The notes under the pieces: generated by a model
Database searches by the model: none
Told to the model about the DNA's origin: nothing
What the model saw: the letters and a program-made list of their open reading frames with translations, nothing else
Shown here: positions 6,987-15,103 of the stretch, in pieces
How the letters are laid out: every line of letters starts with the position of its first letter
How positions within the stretch are numbered: the stretch's first letter is position 1
Position numbers and translations under genes: made by a program
Assembly: GCA_034421095.1 (NCBI GenBank)
Contig: DAOUKR010000007.1
Span: forward strand, 160,201 to 224,200
Source: JAGWBG01 sp034421095
GTDB lineage: Bacteria; Chloroflexota; Dehalococcoidia; Lucifugimonadales; JAGWBF01
DNA length: 64,000 bases
Direction of reading: 5' to 3'

Positions 6987-8909
6987 ATGCAATTCCTTTT
7001 GGATAGGTGGCGGCGTATCGGGGTTCGGCTGTACCTGGCCCTGGGCCTTGCCGTCGCCCTGACCCTGATATCTGGCGCAGTGGGAGTCTACTACTTCGAG
7101 CAGAGTGGCGACGTGAACTACCAGGTGCAATCGGAGTCTGTTCCAGCCCTGGAGGCGTCCTGGACCGCTGCTCGAGAGGCGGAGCGTCTGCGGATTCTGG
7201 GTCTGGAGGCGGTGGCCGAATCGGGGTCTGGGTTCCAGGGCCTGGAAGCGGACGCCGTCGCCAAGTCTTTGGAACGGTTGGAGACCGCCTTGGGTGAAGT
7301 AACGGTGGTGCCGGCTCTGGCGTCGAATGCCCAGGCTGTTAACGATGCGGCTTACGACTTGGCGGAGGTCATTGATAACCTTGCTGCGAGTCGGAACGAC
7401 TTGCTGAGCACGAACGAAGCCGCCGCCGACTATCGTTTGCGCTTGACGACAACCTCTTCCGACATCGGCGAGTCAGAAGCGGCTCTAGCTGTGTTGAGAC
7501 AGGCGCTCCAAGCAAGTGACGAGGCCGCGCTCCGTGGGCTGTGGGACGAGTTCACCAGACTGAACGCAGCCGGCATTGACCCGGTGGTGGCATCCTTGGG
7601 GGAGAGTGAAGGAGCGTTCTACGTCCGAGGCCTGCAGCTGGCGTTGGAAGCCAACATCAGAGACCTGGCAACCTCCTTCGACGTGGCGAGCGTGGGCTTG
7701 GAGGAGTCCATATCGGTTCTGTTGGCAGCTTCTCGCGCCCATTCTTCAGAGACGCTGGGCCTGGCCATCAGCAGTTTCGACGAGGGACGGACCCTCTTGA
7801 CTGGTATCAGTGTGATTAGCGTCATCGCGGCTACCCTGGCGGCTTGGCTGTGGGTTGGAAACGGCATGGTGCGACGTCTTTCCCGAATGTCCGGGCGTAT
7901 GCGGGGAATGGCAGATGGAGACCTGGAGACCCCGGTGCCGGAAGTGGGGCGGGATGAGATTGGAGAATTGGCCAATGCTCTGGAGGTCTTCCGTCAACAG
8001 GCCCTGGAAGTCCAACGTCTGAACTTGGTGGAACAACTGTATGAGGACCTGCGGCAGACGAACGCGGAACTGCAGCGGCTGCAGGCCCGCCTCGTCGCCC
8101 AGGAAAAACTGGCCGCTTTGGGTGAGCTGGTGTCCGGTGTGGCCCACGAAATCAGCAACCCCTTGAACTTCGTGAACAACTTCTCCGAAGGCTCCCTTGA
8201 TCTGTACAAAGAACTGTCGGAAATGCTGGAAAATTACCGGGACAGGATGTCGGAAGACGATGCGGCTCTGCTGGATGACATCAGCCAGGATTTGACTGAC
8301 AGCCTGAATCGCGTGCTTTCCAACGGGGGGCGGGCGCTGGCCATTGTGGAGCGCATGCGCAGCTTTGGCACTGTGGGTGGGAATCCGGTCATGACCGACT
8401 TGAACTCCGAACTCCGGGATGCCGTTCAGGCGGGGTGCAACACCTTTAACGCCGAGTGGCAGGACTTTTCCGTGAGACCGGTGTTCGACCTGGACTCATC
8501 GTTGGGTGAGGTACTATTGGTGGAGCATGACTTTGGAGAAGCGATGCTGAACCTGGTGTCGAATGCCTGCCACGCAATGGGACAGAAGCGGGAGACCGAG
8601 GGCGGCGCCTACGAACCGACGTTATCCGTTTCGACCCGTCTAGTCAATGATGTCGTGGAGATAAGGGTCCGGGACAATGGACCAGGAATCGCCGATGAGG
8701 TTGTTGGCCACATATTCAATCCCTTCTTCTCGACGCGCGACGGCGCATTGGGGGCCGGACTGGGCCTGCCCATCGCTGCCGACGTGGCCCGGCGGTTGGG
8801 GGGAGACTTGTCGGTGGACACCGTGTACGGGGAGTACGCGGAATTCATCATGACCTTGCCTGCCACAACATCCACTGCTGCCGTGCTGGAGACCCAGGAA
8901 TTCGACTAG
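6987..8909 (+). CDS. Membrane-bound sensor histidine kinase (orphan)
   Basis: A 640-residue sensor kinase. A first membrane helix (about 10-32, LYLALGLAVALTLISGAVGVYYF) is followed by an all-helical extracytoplasmic sensor of about 230 residues resembling a four-helix bundle, then a second membrane helix (about 270-292, TGISVISVIAATLAAWLWV). Next come a HAMP domain (about 292-345, GRDEIGELANALEVF), a coiled coil, and a HisKA domain with phosphoacceptor His in GELVSGVAHEISNPLNFVNN (about 388). The HATPase domain has N (NLVSNACHAM), G1 (DNGPGI) and G2 (GAGLGLPIA) boxes. The type resembles NtrB/PAS-less kinases that act on distant regulators. No response regulator lies nearby. GAGGAG is at 6970-6975, 11 nt before the ATG. 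Confidence 0.92.
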   Translation: MQFLLDRWRRIGVRLYLALGLAVALTLISGAVGVYYFEQSGDVNYQVQSESVPALEASWTAAREAERLRILGLEAVAESGSGFQGLEADAVAKSLERLETALGEVTVVPALASNAQAVNDAAYDLAEVIDNLAASRNDLLSTNEAAADYRLRLTTTSSDIGESEAALAVLRQALQASDEAALRGLWDEFTRLNAAGIDPVVASLGESEGAFYVRGLQLALEANIRDLATSFDVASVGLEESISVLLAASRAHSSETLGLAISSFDEGRTLLTGISVISVIAATLAAWLWVGNGMVRRLSRMSGRMRGMADGDLETPVPEVGRDEIGELANALEVFRQQALEVQRLNLVEQLYEDLRQTNAELQRLQARLVAQEKLAALGELVSGVAHEISNPLNFVNNFSEGSLDLYKELSEMLENYRDRMSEDDAALLDDISQDLTDSLNRVLSNGGRALAIVERMRSFGTVGGNPVMTDLNSELRDAVQAGCNTFNAEWQDFSVRPVFDLDSSLGEVLLVEHDFGEAMLNLVSNACHAMGQKRETEGGAYEPTLSVSTRLVNDVVEIRVRDNGPGIADEVVGHIFNPFFSTRDGALGAGLGLPIAADVARRLGGDLSVDTVYGEYAEFIMTLPATTSTAAVLETQEFD

Positions 8910-8910
8910 G

Positions 8911-8934
8911 GGACGGTCAGCCTACGCACCGTCC
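8911..8934. terminator. Hairpin between convergent genes
   Basis: GGACGGT (8911-8917) pairs with ACCGTCC (8928-8934), a 7-bp stem with a 10-nt loop, directly after the kinase stop and before the convergent PT-repeat gene end. There is no clear U-run, so its efficiency as a terminator is uncertain. Confidence 0.4.
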
Positions 8935-8952
8935 GTAAAACAGGCCTCTACC

Positions 8953-10146
8953 TCAGCGTCTCCGTAATATCAGATAGCCGAATACACTAAGGGCGAAGGC
9001 GCTGGTGACGCCCTGGATGGCGATCAGGGTAGTGCGACGCCGGGGGGTGGATGCAGCGCCCCCCAGGGTATTTCGGATACGGGGTATGGCGTCACCTATG
9101 ACGGGGACTTCGGGCCGCTCTAGCTCTCGTCGAGTGGTTGGCGGCAACGCTTCAATGGCAGATATTGCCGCCGGTTCGATGGTGGGCGTGGCCGTGGGCG
9201 CAATAGTAGGTGTGGGTATCGGAATGGGCGCCGGGGTCTGAGTGGGAGCCGGTGTAGGTGTGGGAGCTGGCGTGGGTGTGGATGTAGGCGCCGGTGTAGG
9301 TGTGGGAGTCGGCGTGGGTGTGGATGTAGGAGCCGGTGTGGGAGTCGGTGTGGGTGTAGGCGTAGGTGTGGGAGTCGGTGTGGGTGTAGGCGGAGGTGTG
9401 GGAGTTGGCGTGGGCGTGGGTGTAGGCGTGGGCGTGGGCACTGGCGTAGGTGTGGGCGTCGGGGTCGGGGTCGGCGTGGGTGTAGGCAACGGTGTAGGTG
9501 TGGGCGTCTGAGTTGGCGTAGGAGTGGGTATAGGAGTCGAGGTGGGCCTGGGACGGGGTGTCGGAGTTGACGTGGCTCTGGGCGTCGGAGTGGGAGTTGG
9601 CCCCGGGGTAGCCGTAGGCGTGGGTGTGGGCGTCGGCGTAGGCGTGGGTGTCGGGGTAGGTATGGGGTCTGGTTCTGGATCAGTGGAGCTCTGGTCCAAC
9701 ACGGAGATGGTTCTCGATCTGCCGCCTACCCTGTAGGTGTCGAAGACGGAGTTGACCTCAACTCGAATGGTCCGGCCCATAGTGACCATCCCGTCGTCGC
9801 CCACTGTGTAGCTCATGCTCCGGGTTCCGTGGCCGGCACGAAATACGAAGGCGATCAGCGCGTCCGCGAACTGGCCTTCCCCCACTCCAGAGTCGTATAC
9901 TATGACGCCGCCCGTGATCTTCATTTCCTCGGTGGCATCTGAGGGGCGCGGTGGAGCGATGCTCACGACGATCCTCAGCCGTCCCCCTTCCCTTATCGGA
10001 GACGGCTCCACGCTCACCAGGCTCACCACCGGCAGCGACTCTTGCCCGCTCACCCTGTAGTCTGCCTGAATGATCAGAACCATGATGCCAGCGCAAAGGG
10101 CTAGGACAATTCTCTTGTAGTCAAAGGATGGAAGAGAACTAAGCAA
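8953..10146 (-). CDS. Secreted Pro/Thr-repeat surface protein with C-terminal membrane anchor
   Basis: A 397-residue exported protein. An N-terminal hydrophobic segment (about 12-30, RIVLALCAGIMVLIIQA) serves as signal or anchor. Residues about 38-150 form a beta-rich domain (VSVEPSPIREGGRLRIVVSI, then GGVIVYDSG and SMSYTVGDDG) that recalls Calx-beta/Ig-like extracellular modules. Residues about 155-325 are an extended PTPTPTPT stalk. The C-terminus has a single membrane helix (about 372-392) ending in LRRR, a stop-transfer pattern similar to the membrane part of sorted surface proteins but without a clear LPxTG. The start is a TTG at 10146 with only a weak purine tract upstream. It is probably a surface spacer or adhesin; the ligand is unknown. 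Confidence 0.72.
   Translation of the reverse strand: MLSSLPSFDYKRIVLALCAGIMVLIIQADYRVSGQESLPVVSLVSVEPSPIREGGRLRIVVSIAPPRPSDATEEMKITGGVIVYDSGVGEGQFADALIAFVFRAGHGTRSMSYTVGDDGMVTMGRTIRVEVNSVFDTYRVGGRSRTISVLDQSSTDPEPDPIPTPTPTPTPTPTPTPTATPGPTPTPTPRATSTPTPRPRPTSTPIPTPTPTQTPTPTPLPTPTPTPTPTPTPTPVPTPTPTPTPTPTPTPPPTPTPTPTPTPTPTPTPTPAPTSTPTPTPTPTPAPTSTPTPAPTPTPAPTQTPAPIPIPTPTIAPTATPTIEPAAISAIEALPPTTRRELERPEVPVIGDAIPRIRNTLGGAASTPRRRTTLIAIQGVTSAFALSVFGYLILRRR
9180..9670. repeat. Hexanucleotide-like (GTGGGC/GTAGGT)n low-complexity tract
   Basis: Roughly 490 bases of imperfect 6-bp units (GTGGGC, GTAGGT, GTCGGC variants on the plus strand) encode the Pro-Thr stalk of the minus-strand surface protein. The units vary at third positions, so the tract is probably protein-selected and can vary in length by slippage. 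The opposite strand shows long Gly-Val open frames that are not genes. Confidence 0.9.
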
Positions 10147-10482
10147 TTGTGGTAGTCGGCCTTTCTCCCTTCATCTTTCGTCACATCTTCGGCCACCAGC
10201 GTAGCAGGAGGATACCAGGCAGGACGTACCAATGTCTCGCAGTGACATTGTATCTCTTTCTAGCGATGGTCCGCCTGCCAAGGGTAGGGCGGCAGCTGAG
10301 AGGCCTAGGCCGCTGCTTTGGGCGGGTTTGTTTGCCATGCCTACATTATACATCTTACATATCGGCGGAACTTTCTCAGTCCAGTATTCAACTCCGCCAG
10401 TCGCCTCCTGGATTCTAGGTATCCGTAGAAATACAATAGTATCGGTAATGTGGGTGGGACTTGCCGTGCGGGGAGGTTCGTG

Positions 10483-10650
10483 ATGAGAACCACCCAGACT
10501 CAGTGGTGGGATGCCATGGATATTCTGGAATATCCAATGGATATGGCCGCTTCCCCGTACGCTGTCATGGAAGTGGGCGACCTGAGTCGGGTTATGACCG
10601 CGCTGGCAGCGTGTCTGAGAAACACCATTGGTGAGTTGTTACAGGTGTGA
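10483..10650 (+). CDS. Small hypothetical frame, possibly a gene remnant
   Basis: Fifty-five codons from the ATG at 10483, with GGGAGG at 10471-10476. The peptide contains MDILEYPMDMAASPYAVMEV and is not recognised. It lies in decayed DNA, so the good start site may be left from a longer gene. There is nothing else to support function. Confidence 0.25.
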   Translation: MRTTQTQWWDAMDILEYPMDMAASPYAVMEVGDLSRVMTALAACLRNTIGELLQV

Positions 10651-10795
10651 TAGGACGAGCATTGAATATCCGGAGGGGCTGATGAGCAACACCTTACGCC
10701 TGAACTGATTCTTGGGGGAGGTCAAGGACCTCTTCGGCTTGCCCGAATGGTACACCTAAGCGTACCATACTACGAACCTTTCGGTGGGTCGTTCC

Positions 10796-10909
10796 AATCT
10801 AGACGGAGCACCCAATAGCCGCGAGGAATTCTTCACGGTTCGAATCCAGGGTGGTGGGCCTAAGTTGACGGTAGACAGAACCATCTTTGAGATGAGGGTG
10901 GCCCTCTAG
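10796..10909 (+). pseudogene. C-terminal remnant resembling large serine recombinase tails
   Basis: In the frame ending TAG at 10907-10909 the peptide reads NSREEFFTVRIQGGGPKL, then TVDRTIFEMRVAL. It aligns by eye with the end of the intact recombinase at 32.4 kb (STVKFGGAWRT), sharing a TV-x(2-3)-GG-x(2-4)-T pattern. No recombinase body lies upstream. It may be the stub left by excision or decay of an earlier element. Confidence 0.38.
10865..10882 (+). repeat. Left copy of an 18-bp perfect inverted repeat
   Basis: TTGACGGTAGACAGAACC here is the exact reverse complement of 32398-32415, inside the 3' end of the serine recombinase gene. The pair brackets 21.5 kb containing the defence island and the recombinase cassette. 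No target-site duplication was seen beside it. Confidence 0.7.
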
Positions 10910-10962
10910 TGCATGACTAGGCGAAACCAGCAGGTTGGCTCGACCTTACCAGCGAAGCACAT

Positions 10963-13900
10963 CTACTCGGTCTCAAAGCCGCTGTCATCGAAATTCAAGG
11001 TGCGGCTGTTCTCGGTGACTATCCGCACGACCTGTTCCGGCGCACCATCCGGTATATTGGCTTCGATTTCTAGAGTCAGCTTCACGTCCGCCCCAAGCAG
11101 ACCCGCAAGATGAGCAATCACTTCATCAGCAACTTGACCCGCATCTCTCCCGACGCGGGTGGGGTCCAATTTCACCGACCCGTGGTAACGTCTGGCCGAG
11201 GGCTGGGGAGTAGGCGCGGAAGGATCCGTGGCCGGGGTCTCTCGCACCTTCCCGTCCGGTGGTGGTTCTTGAACGTAAGTGGGGGCACTTCCTTCATAGG
11301 GAGTGGCAGGAGATGCAGTCTCCGAATCCATCTGACTTCTGGCGACCTTGGGATGAACAACTAGGCCGGGGGCGTCATCGGCGAGTGCGCCTCGGGGTCC
11401 AGACTGGAGACCCCTGTATCTTCCCGCGCTATCGTCATAGCCATCAGCGTATGCGAAGGAGTCCTGCTCCCACGTCATCAATGCCAAGCCGTTGCGTATC
11501 GCCTCAAGCAGAACCGATGGGTCTTTAAGTCTGGGAAGGTAGGAGTATCTGGCAAAGTCGTCCACCAACTGACGTACCTCAACGTGATCCCCACGCCACA
11601 GGGGAATGCGGTCCAACTCCATTCGCAGACGGGTACCCGCGAAGGTCGTCACCAGCAACTCATCGTTGCGCATTCGCCTGCCCGCTCGTTCTGCTAGAGG
11701 CCCTTGGCCAGCCAATCTGATAGCTTGCCACTCCACGTTCGCCTGTGGGGTATGCTGGACAGGAACCAGCAACCACTGATAGGTCTCACCGATACGAGCG
11801 CTTACAGCACTGTCGGCGGCGGTCTTCTGCGATTCAGCCTGCCGCACCTGATGTGGAGGCAGATCAAGAGACTCTCGGTCAGCGAGAATTGACTGCCAAG
11901 CCAGATACCGTCTGACTCCATCCTCCAAGTCTTGGAGACGAGTATCGTCCGCAGCAAGGAATGCTAGAGCATTCCTGAACAGCCGTGGCGTGTTTCCCCG
12001 CGATTCCAATATGGAGTTGGCAGCCAAGATGGCCTTGCTATTCGACTCACTGGCCTTGATGTTCTTGCCATTCGCCCCACCTTCGCGTGTGTGGGGATAG
12101 GCTGGCCCGAGCACTACGAGGCTTGCGTCATGGTCATCTTGAACGTCGTGCCCCGACGCCGGGAGCACATGCACTCTGTTGAAATCGCCACGGCGGCTCA
12201 GATCTGCCCGGAGTCGCTTGTCTATCTCCTGGTCTACCGGGTCGCGATTCCTCCGGTATTCCTCCGCTCGGCTTTCAGCAAGATTGGCGACGGTCGGTTG
12301 AGTCGAGTACCAGTAGCGAGCCCCGTCCTGGTACAAGTACGTGGCGGCACTTCCAAGCCGTCGCATCGCATCTCCGAACACAGCGGGGGACTCTCCGGGG
12401 ATGGCGCACCCGAGCTTGATACGCCGGTCCTCGATGCCCTGGTTGGCCGCTGCCGGAATGGGGGCTGACCCTAGGTAGATTGCACGGGCTACCCTGCGGC
12501 AAGCGCTGTATCTGCCCAGATTAGGTACCTCGCCGTCAAGCCGGAGTGGGAGAGAGTTGGCGCCGTCTATGTCACGCTCTATGACGGGCACCCAGTTGTC
12601 GGGGAGGTATCGAGTCAACTCGAACTGAACGCGGGAGTCGTCCAAGGGGAGGTTCGCCGGCAGGATTAGGGGGTTGCGGTCCCCTTTCTCCCAGAGGCTA
12701 TGGATGACTGACGCCATGAGCCGCAGCACGCCTCGCGTGCGCTGGAAGCTCTGCAAAGTTGACCAGTCGCTATAGAGGCGTTCGAATACCTCTGGATGGA
12801 TAGGATATGCTGCCCTCAGACGCTTTTCGAAGTCGGCCTCGGCGCATTCCGGAGGGAATTCTTGGTGATTCGTCCGGTAGAGGTCGCAGAAGGCGCGGGC
12901 CACGTTGTCTCGGGTGGCGAAGTGAGCCGGGTCTGTTATCGGCTGAAATAGCCGTCGTCTCACGATCTCAAAGCTCTCCTCCGCACTAGCTGGACGCCAC
13001 GACGATTCGACCCGCCCGATGACATTGCGCAGACGGGTGAGTGCAGCTCGGCCTCTCAAGCCACCTACCTCTGAATCGTCAGCCTGGGCAAGAGGTGAGT
13101 CGCCGGAGTCCGAGGCCGGAAGGCTGATGACTAGGAGGCAGTCCCTCGCCAGCTTTGCCGATTCCGACAGTGCCTGAGCAAAGGTGAACTGGGTCTCGAA
13201 ACTGCCAGCTGGAAGGTCGCCTTCGTCGTGGAGTTGCCTGGCGTAGGCCACCCATTCATCTATCAGGATGAGGGAAGGGCTATACTCGTTCAGCAACTCT
13301 CGCAGCGCGTCACCTGGGTTGGTGGCGTGTTCGTCATCTGCTCGCACTCGCCCATAGGCCCGGCGAGCCTCTGTCTCGCCACCTGCCGACAAGCCAAGTT
13401 GCCAGGCGAGTTCTCCCCACAACGTCCGTATTCCAGGGCGCCCTTCGTTCGTATTGGGACTGCCCGGCGAAATTCGGTTGCCTACAAGCACGACCCTGTT
13501 CACCGAGGGCAGAGATAGAACACCGGCATTCCCTAGCACATTGTCCATACCGGATAGGCTGGTGACCGTCGCGCCAGAGAAGAGGTGGTAGAGGGCCAGC
13601 ATTGAGTGCGTCTTGCCGCCGCCGAAATTAGTCTGCAGCTGTACTACAGGATCGCCTCCGATGCCCGCCAGTCGCTGTACGGCACCGCCCAACAACTGGC
13701 TCAGGCTGTCCGTGAGATAGGTGCGGCGGAAGAACTCCGCGGCGTCGCGATATTCCGGAGATCCCTCTCCCAGGTGTACCTGCCAGAGGTCCGCCGCGAA
13801 CTCGGCCTGCTGGTATCGGCCGCTGGCAACGTCCTGATGGGGGCTGACCACTTCTCGCCACGGGGCAAGGCTGCCCGCCGCCTGGCTCTCGATGGGGGTC

Positions 13901-14364
13901 CCTGCGGACCTGCGCCGTTGTGTCCTCGCCTGTTCGTCGAAGCGCACTCGAAGGAGTTCCATCTTCATGCTCTCGACCTCGGTGGTCTCCGAGGCGGAGA
14001 CAGCCGTCAGCAGCCGGTGCGTCGAATCGAGCGCGCGGTATGCATCGTCGCTGGAAAACGCCTCCTGGTGCGCCCAGCGATTCCGGACCTCTCGCAGTTC
14101 ACTCACCAAGCTCCGTTCGGCATGGCCGAGGGTGTCTCGGTAGACCTCATTCCAAGAGTCCCACATAACTCGCAGGAGACCGGCGACATCCAACCCAGCA
14201 AGGTGTCCTTTGGCATCCCTGACAGGCTCTCCGAGGACTTGCTGCAATACTGCTGAGGAGCGCCCCTTGTGGTGATTGATGAATTCGCGGGCGACGAAGG
14301 GGACAAGTCCCGCCTTGAGCGCATCCATTGCGCTGCCTACCCGATCTCTATTCGTTACGGCCAT
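10963..14364 (-). CDS. Swt1-HEPN / DUF499 AAA-type ATPase (defence)
   Basis: A 1133-residue ATPase of the DUF499 family, known from defence islands beside DUF1156 methyltransferases. An N-terminal Swt1-like HEPN domain (about 1-130; ELREVRNRWAHQEAFSSDDAYRALD) is followed by the ATPase core. Walker A is NFGGGKTHSML (about 246-256) and Walker B is LILIDEWVAYARQL (about 364-377). The C-terminus (about 1040-1133) has the family's conserved GSVKLDPTRVGRDAGQVADE region. The R-x4-6-H of an active HEPN RNase may be present as RNRWAH. It is the last gene of the operon, 18 nt after the HEPN gene. It likely couples ATP hydrolysis to DNA surveillance with the methyltransferase and helicase; the mechanism is not established. 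Confidence 0.85.
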   Translation of the reverse strand: MAVTNRDRVGSAMDALKAGLVPFVAREFINHHKGRSSAVLQQVLGEPVRDAKGHLAGLDVAGLLRVMWDSWNEVYRDTLGHAERSLVSELREVRNRWAHQEAFSSDDAYRALDSTHRLLTAVSASETTEVESMKMELLRVRFDEQARTQRRRSAGTPIESQAAGSLAPWREVVSPHQDVASGRYQQAEFAADLWQVHLGEGSPEYRDAAEFFRRTYLTDSLSQLLGGAVQRLAGIGGDPVVQLQTNFGGGKTHSMLALYHLFSGATVTSLSGMDNVLGNAGVLSLPSVNRVVLVGNRISPGSPNTNEGRPGIRTLWGELAWQLGLSAGGETEARRAYGRVRADDEHATNPGDALRELLNEYSPSLILIDEWVAYARQLHDEGDLPAGSFETQFTFAQALSESAKLARDCLLVISLPASDSGDSPLAQADDSEVGGLRGRAALTRLRNVIGRVESSWRPASAEESFEIVRRRLFQPITDPAHFATRDNVARAFCDLYRTNHQEFPPECAEADFEKRLRAAYPIHPEVFERLYSDWSTLQSFQRTRGVLRLMASVIHSLWEKGDRNPLILPANLPLDDSRVQFELTRYLPDNWVPVIERDIDGANSLPLRLDGEVPNLGRYSACRRVARAIYLGSAPIPAAANQGIEDRRIKLGCAIPGESPAVFGDAMRRLGSAATYLYQDGARYWYSTQPTVANLAESRAEEYRRNRDPVDQEIDKRLRADLSRRGDFNRVHVLPASGHDVQDDHDASLVVLGPAYPHTREGGANGKNIKASESNSKAILAANSILESRGNTPRLFRNALAFLAADDTRLQDLEDGVRRYLAWQSILADRESLDLPPHQVRQAESQKTAADSAVSARIGETYQWLLVPVQHTPQANVEWQAIRLAGQGPLAERAGRRMRNDELLVTTFAGTRLRMELDRIPLWRGDHVEVRQLVDDFARYSYLPRLKDPSVLLEAIRNGLALMTWEQDSFAYADGYDDSAGRYRGLQSGPRGALADDAPGLVVHPKVARSQMDSETASPATPYEGSAPTYVQEPPPDGKVRETPATDPSAPTPQPSARRYHGSVKLDPTRVGRDAGQVADEVIAHLAGLLGADVKLTLEIEANIPDGAPEQVVRIVTENSRTLNFDDSGFETE

Positions 14365-14382
14365 ACACCTCCCCCTTCGGCC

Positions 14383-14799
14383 CTACGCGGTGAGCATTCC
14401 GCGCTTCCTGAACTCCGCCACGATGGAGTCGTGAAGTGTACGGGCCTGAGACATTGCCCGGATCGCATCGTCATCATTGGGTTCCGGCCAATCGCCGGGA
14501 TACCTGGTTTCGACTGCCCACTCCGTCAGCTCAGCCAAATCAGCGTGCGTATCCCGCACGGTCCAATCGTCCGGCAGGAGGTTGCGAAGGGCGTCCAGGT
14601 CGTGAGTAAACGCAAAATCGACCTCCTCCAGCATCAAGGCTGCTTTCAGCGCCTTTTCCGCTGCCTGCTGCGAAAGCCAGCAAACGTGCCGTGGAGCAGT
14701 GGGCGCGCCCGACATGAGTCGTGCCGCCACACTCAGGTCCTCCTCTGAGAACCGCAGCCAGCGTAGCGCTTCCTCCACCACAGGGTTAGGGTCGTTCAT
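14383..14799 (-). CDS. HEPN-domain protein (partner of MNT nucleotidyltransferase)
   Basis: A 138-residue HEPN protein of the HI0074 type. From the ATG at 14799 it begins MNDPNPVVEEALRWLRFSEE. The helices include CWLSQQAAEKALKAALM, the characteristic second helix, and FTHDLDALRNLLP, and it has the conserved ETRYPGDW. The start overlaps the end of the MNT gene by 14 nt, the usual coupling of HEPN-MNT toxin-antitoxin modules, in which the HEPN part is the RNase toxin and the MNT partner modifies it. Here the pair is built into the methyltransferase-ATPase operon. Whether it is an active toxin is uncertain because the R-x4-6-H motif is not clear. Confidence 0.85.
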   Translation of the reverse strand: MNDPNPVVEEALRWLRFSEEDLSVAARLMSGAPTAPRHVCWLSQQAAEKALKAALMLEEVDFAFTHDLDALRNLLPDDWTVRDTHADLAELTEWAVETRYPGDWPEPNDDDAIRAMSQARTLHDSIVAEFRKRGMLTA

Positions 14800-15103
14800 A
14801 GATGACCCTTCCCTCCCGCAGGGCCGCGTGGAGTACGGTTCCCACGACGCTGCCCCTGCTCGTGATCTCGTCAGGTGTGGCAACGACGATGTCCTTGCTG
14901 ACGGGGAGGTCACCCAGCGACCGTCGTATCTCTACCGCGGTGCGGCGCTTGTCCGTCCCGTTCCCCATAACAACGAGCAGGTCCACGTCGCTTGACTCTA
15001 TGGCGGTGCCACGGGCATGGGAACCAAAGAGCACGACCCGAGACGGACCGAACCGTCCGACAATGCGGTCCACCATAGCCGAGATTATCGCTTCCGTCGT
15101 CAT
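14786..15103 (-). CDS. MNT-type minimal nucleotidyltransferase (antitoxin-like)
   Basis: A 105-residue minimal nucleotidyltransferase of the DNA polymerase beta fold. The signature is VVLFGSHARGTAIESSDVDLLV, that is GS-x(10)-D-x-D, with a third acidic position expected in KDIVVATPDE. In characterised HEPN-MNT pairs this protein adenylylates the HEPN RNase and neutralises it. Its ATG overlaps the stop of the methyltransferase gene by 4 nt (ATGA), and its own end overlaps the HEPN start, so all three are translationally coupled. Confidence 0.88.
   Translation of the reverse strand: MTTEAIISAMVDRIVGRFGPSRVVLFGSHARGTAIESSDVDLLVVMGNGTDKRRTAVEIRRSLGDLPVSKDIVVATPDEITSRGSVVGTVLHAALREGRVIYERP

Larger units (their letters stand above)
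10147..10962. other. Decayed interval left of the defence island
   Basis: About 800 bases without a sound gene. They hold a 55-codon frame with a good ribosome-binding site (10483-10650), a short interrupted frame at about 10682-10760 (reading FLGEVKDLFGLPEWYT between stops), and a recombinase-like C-terminal remnant (10796-10909). The mixture of fragments marks this as the worn edge of a mobile region. Confidence 0.55.

Noticed and set aside
9180..9670. Regular repeats as a CRISPR array, or Gly-Val-rich plus-strand frames as genes
   Set aside because: The units are about 6 bp with no spacers. They are explained by the Pro-Thr stalk on the minus strand; the Gly-Val frames are shadows of it.
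10682..10760. In-frame TGA in MSNTLRLN-x-FLGEVKDL as another selenoprotein
   Set aside because: No redox motif around the TGA, a second stop soon after, and decayed surroundings. It is more likely a broken gene.
10838..10848. GGTTCGAATCC resembling a tRNA T-loop
   Set aside because: No T stem, anticodon arm or acceptor stem can be built around it. It lies in the recombinase-like remnant.
13606..14256. Long plus-strand open frame opposite the DUF499 gene
   Set aside because: It is an antisense shadow of the strongly supported ATPase gene, with no motif or start site of its own.
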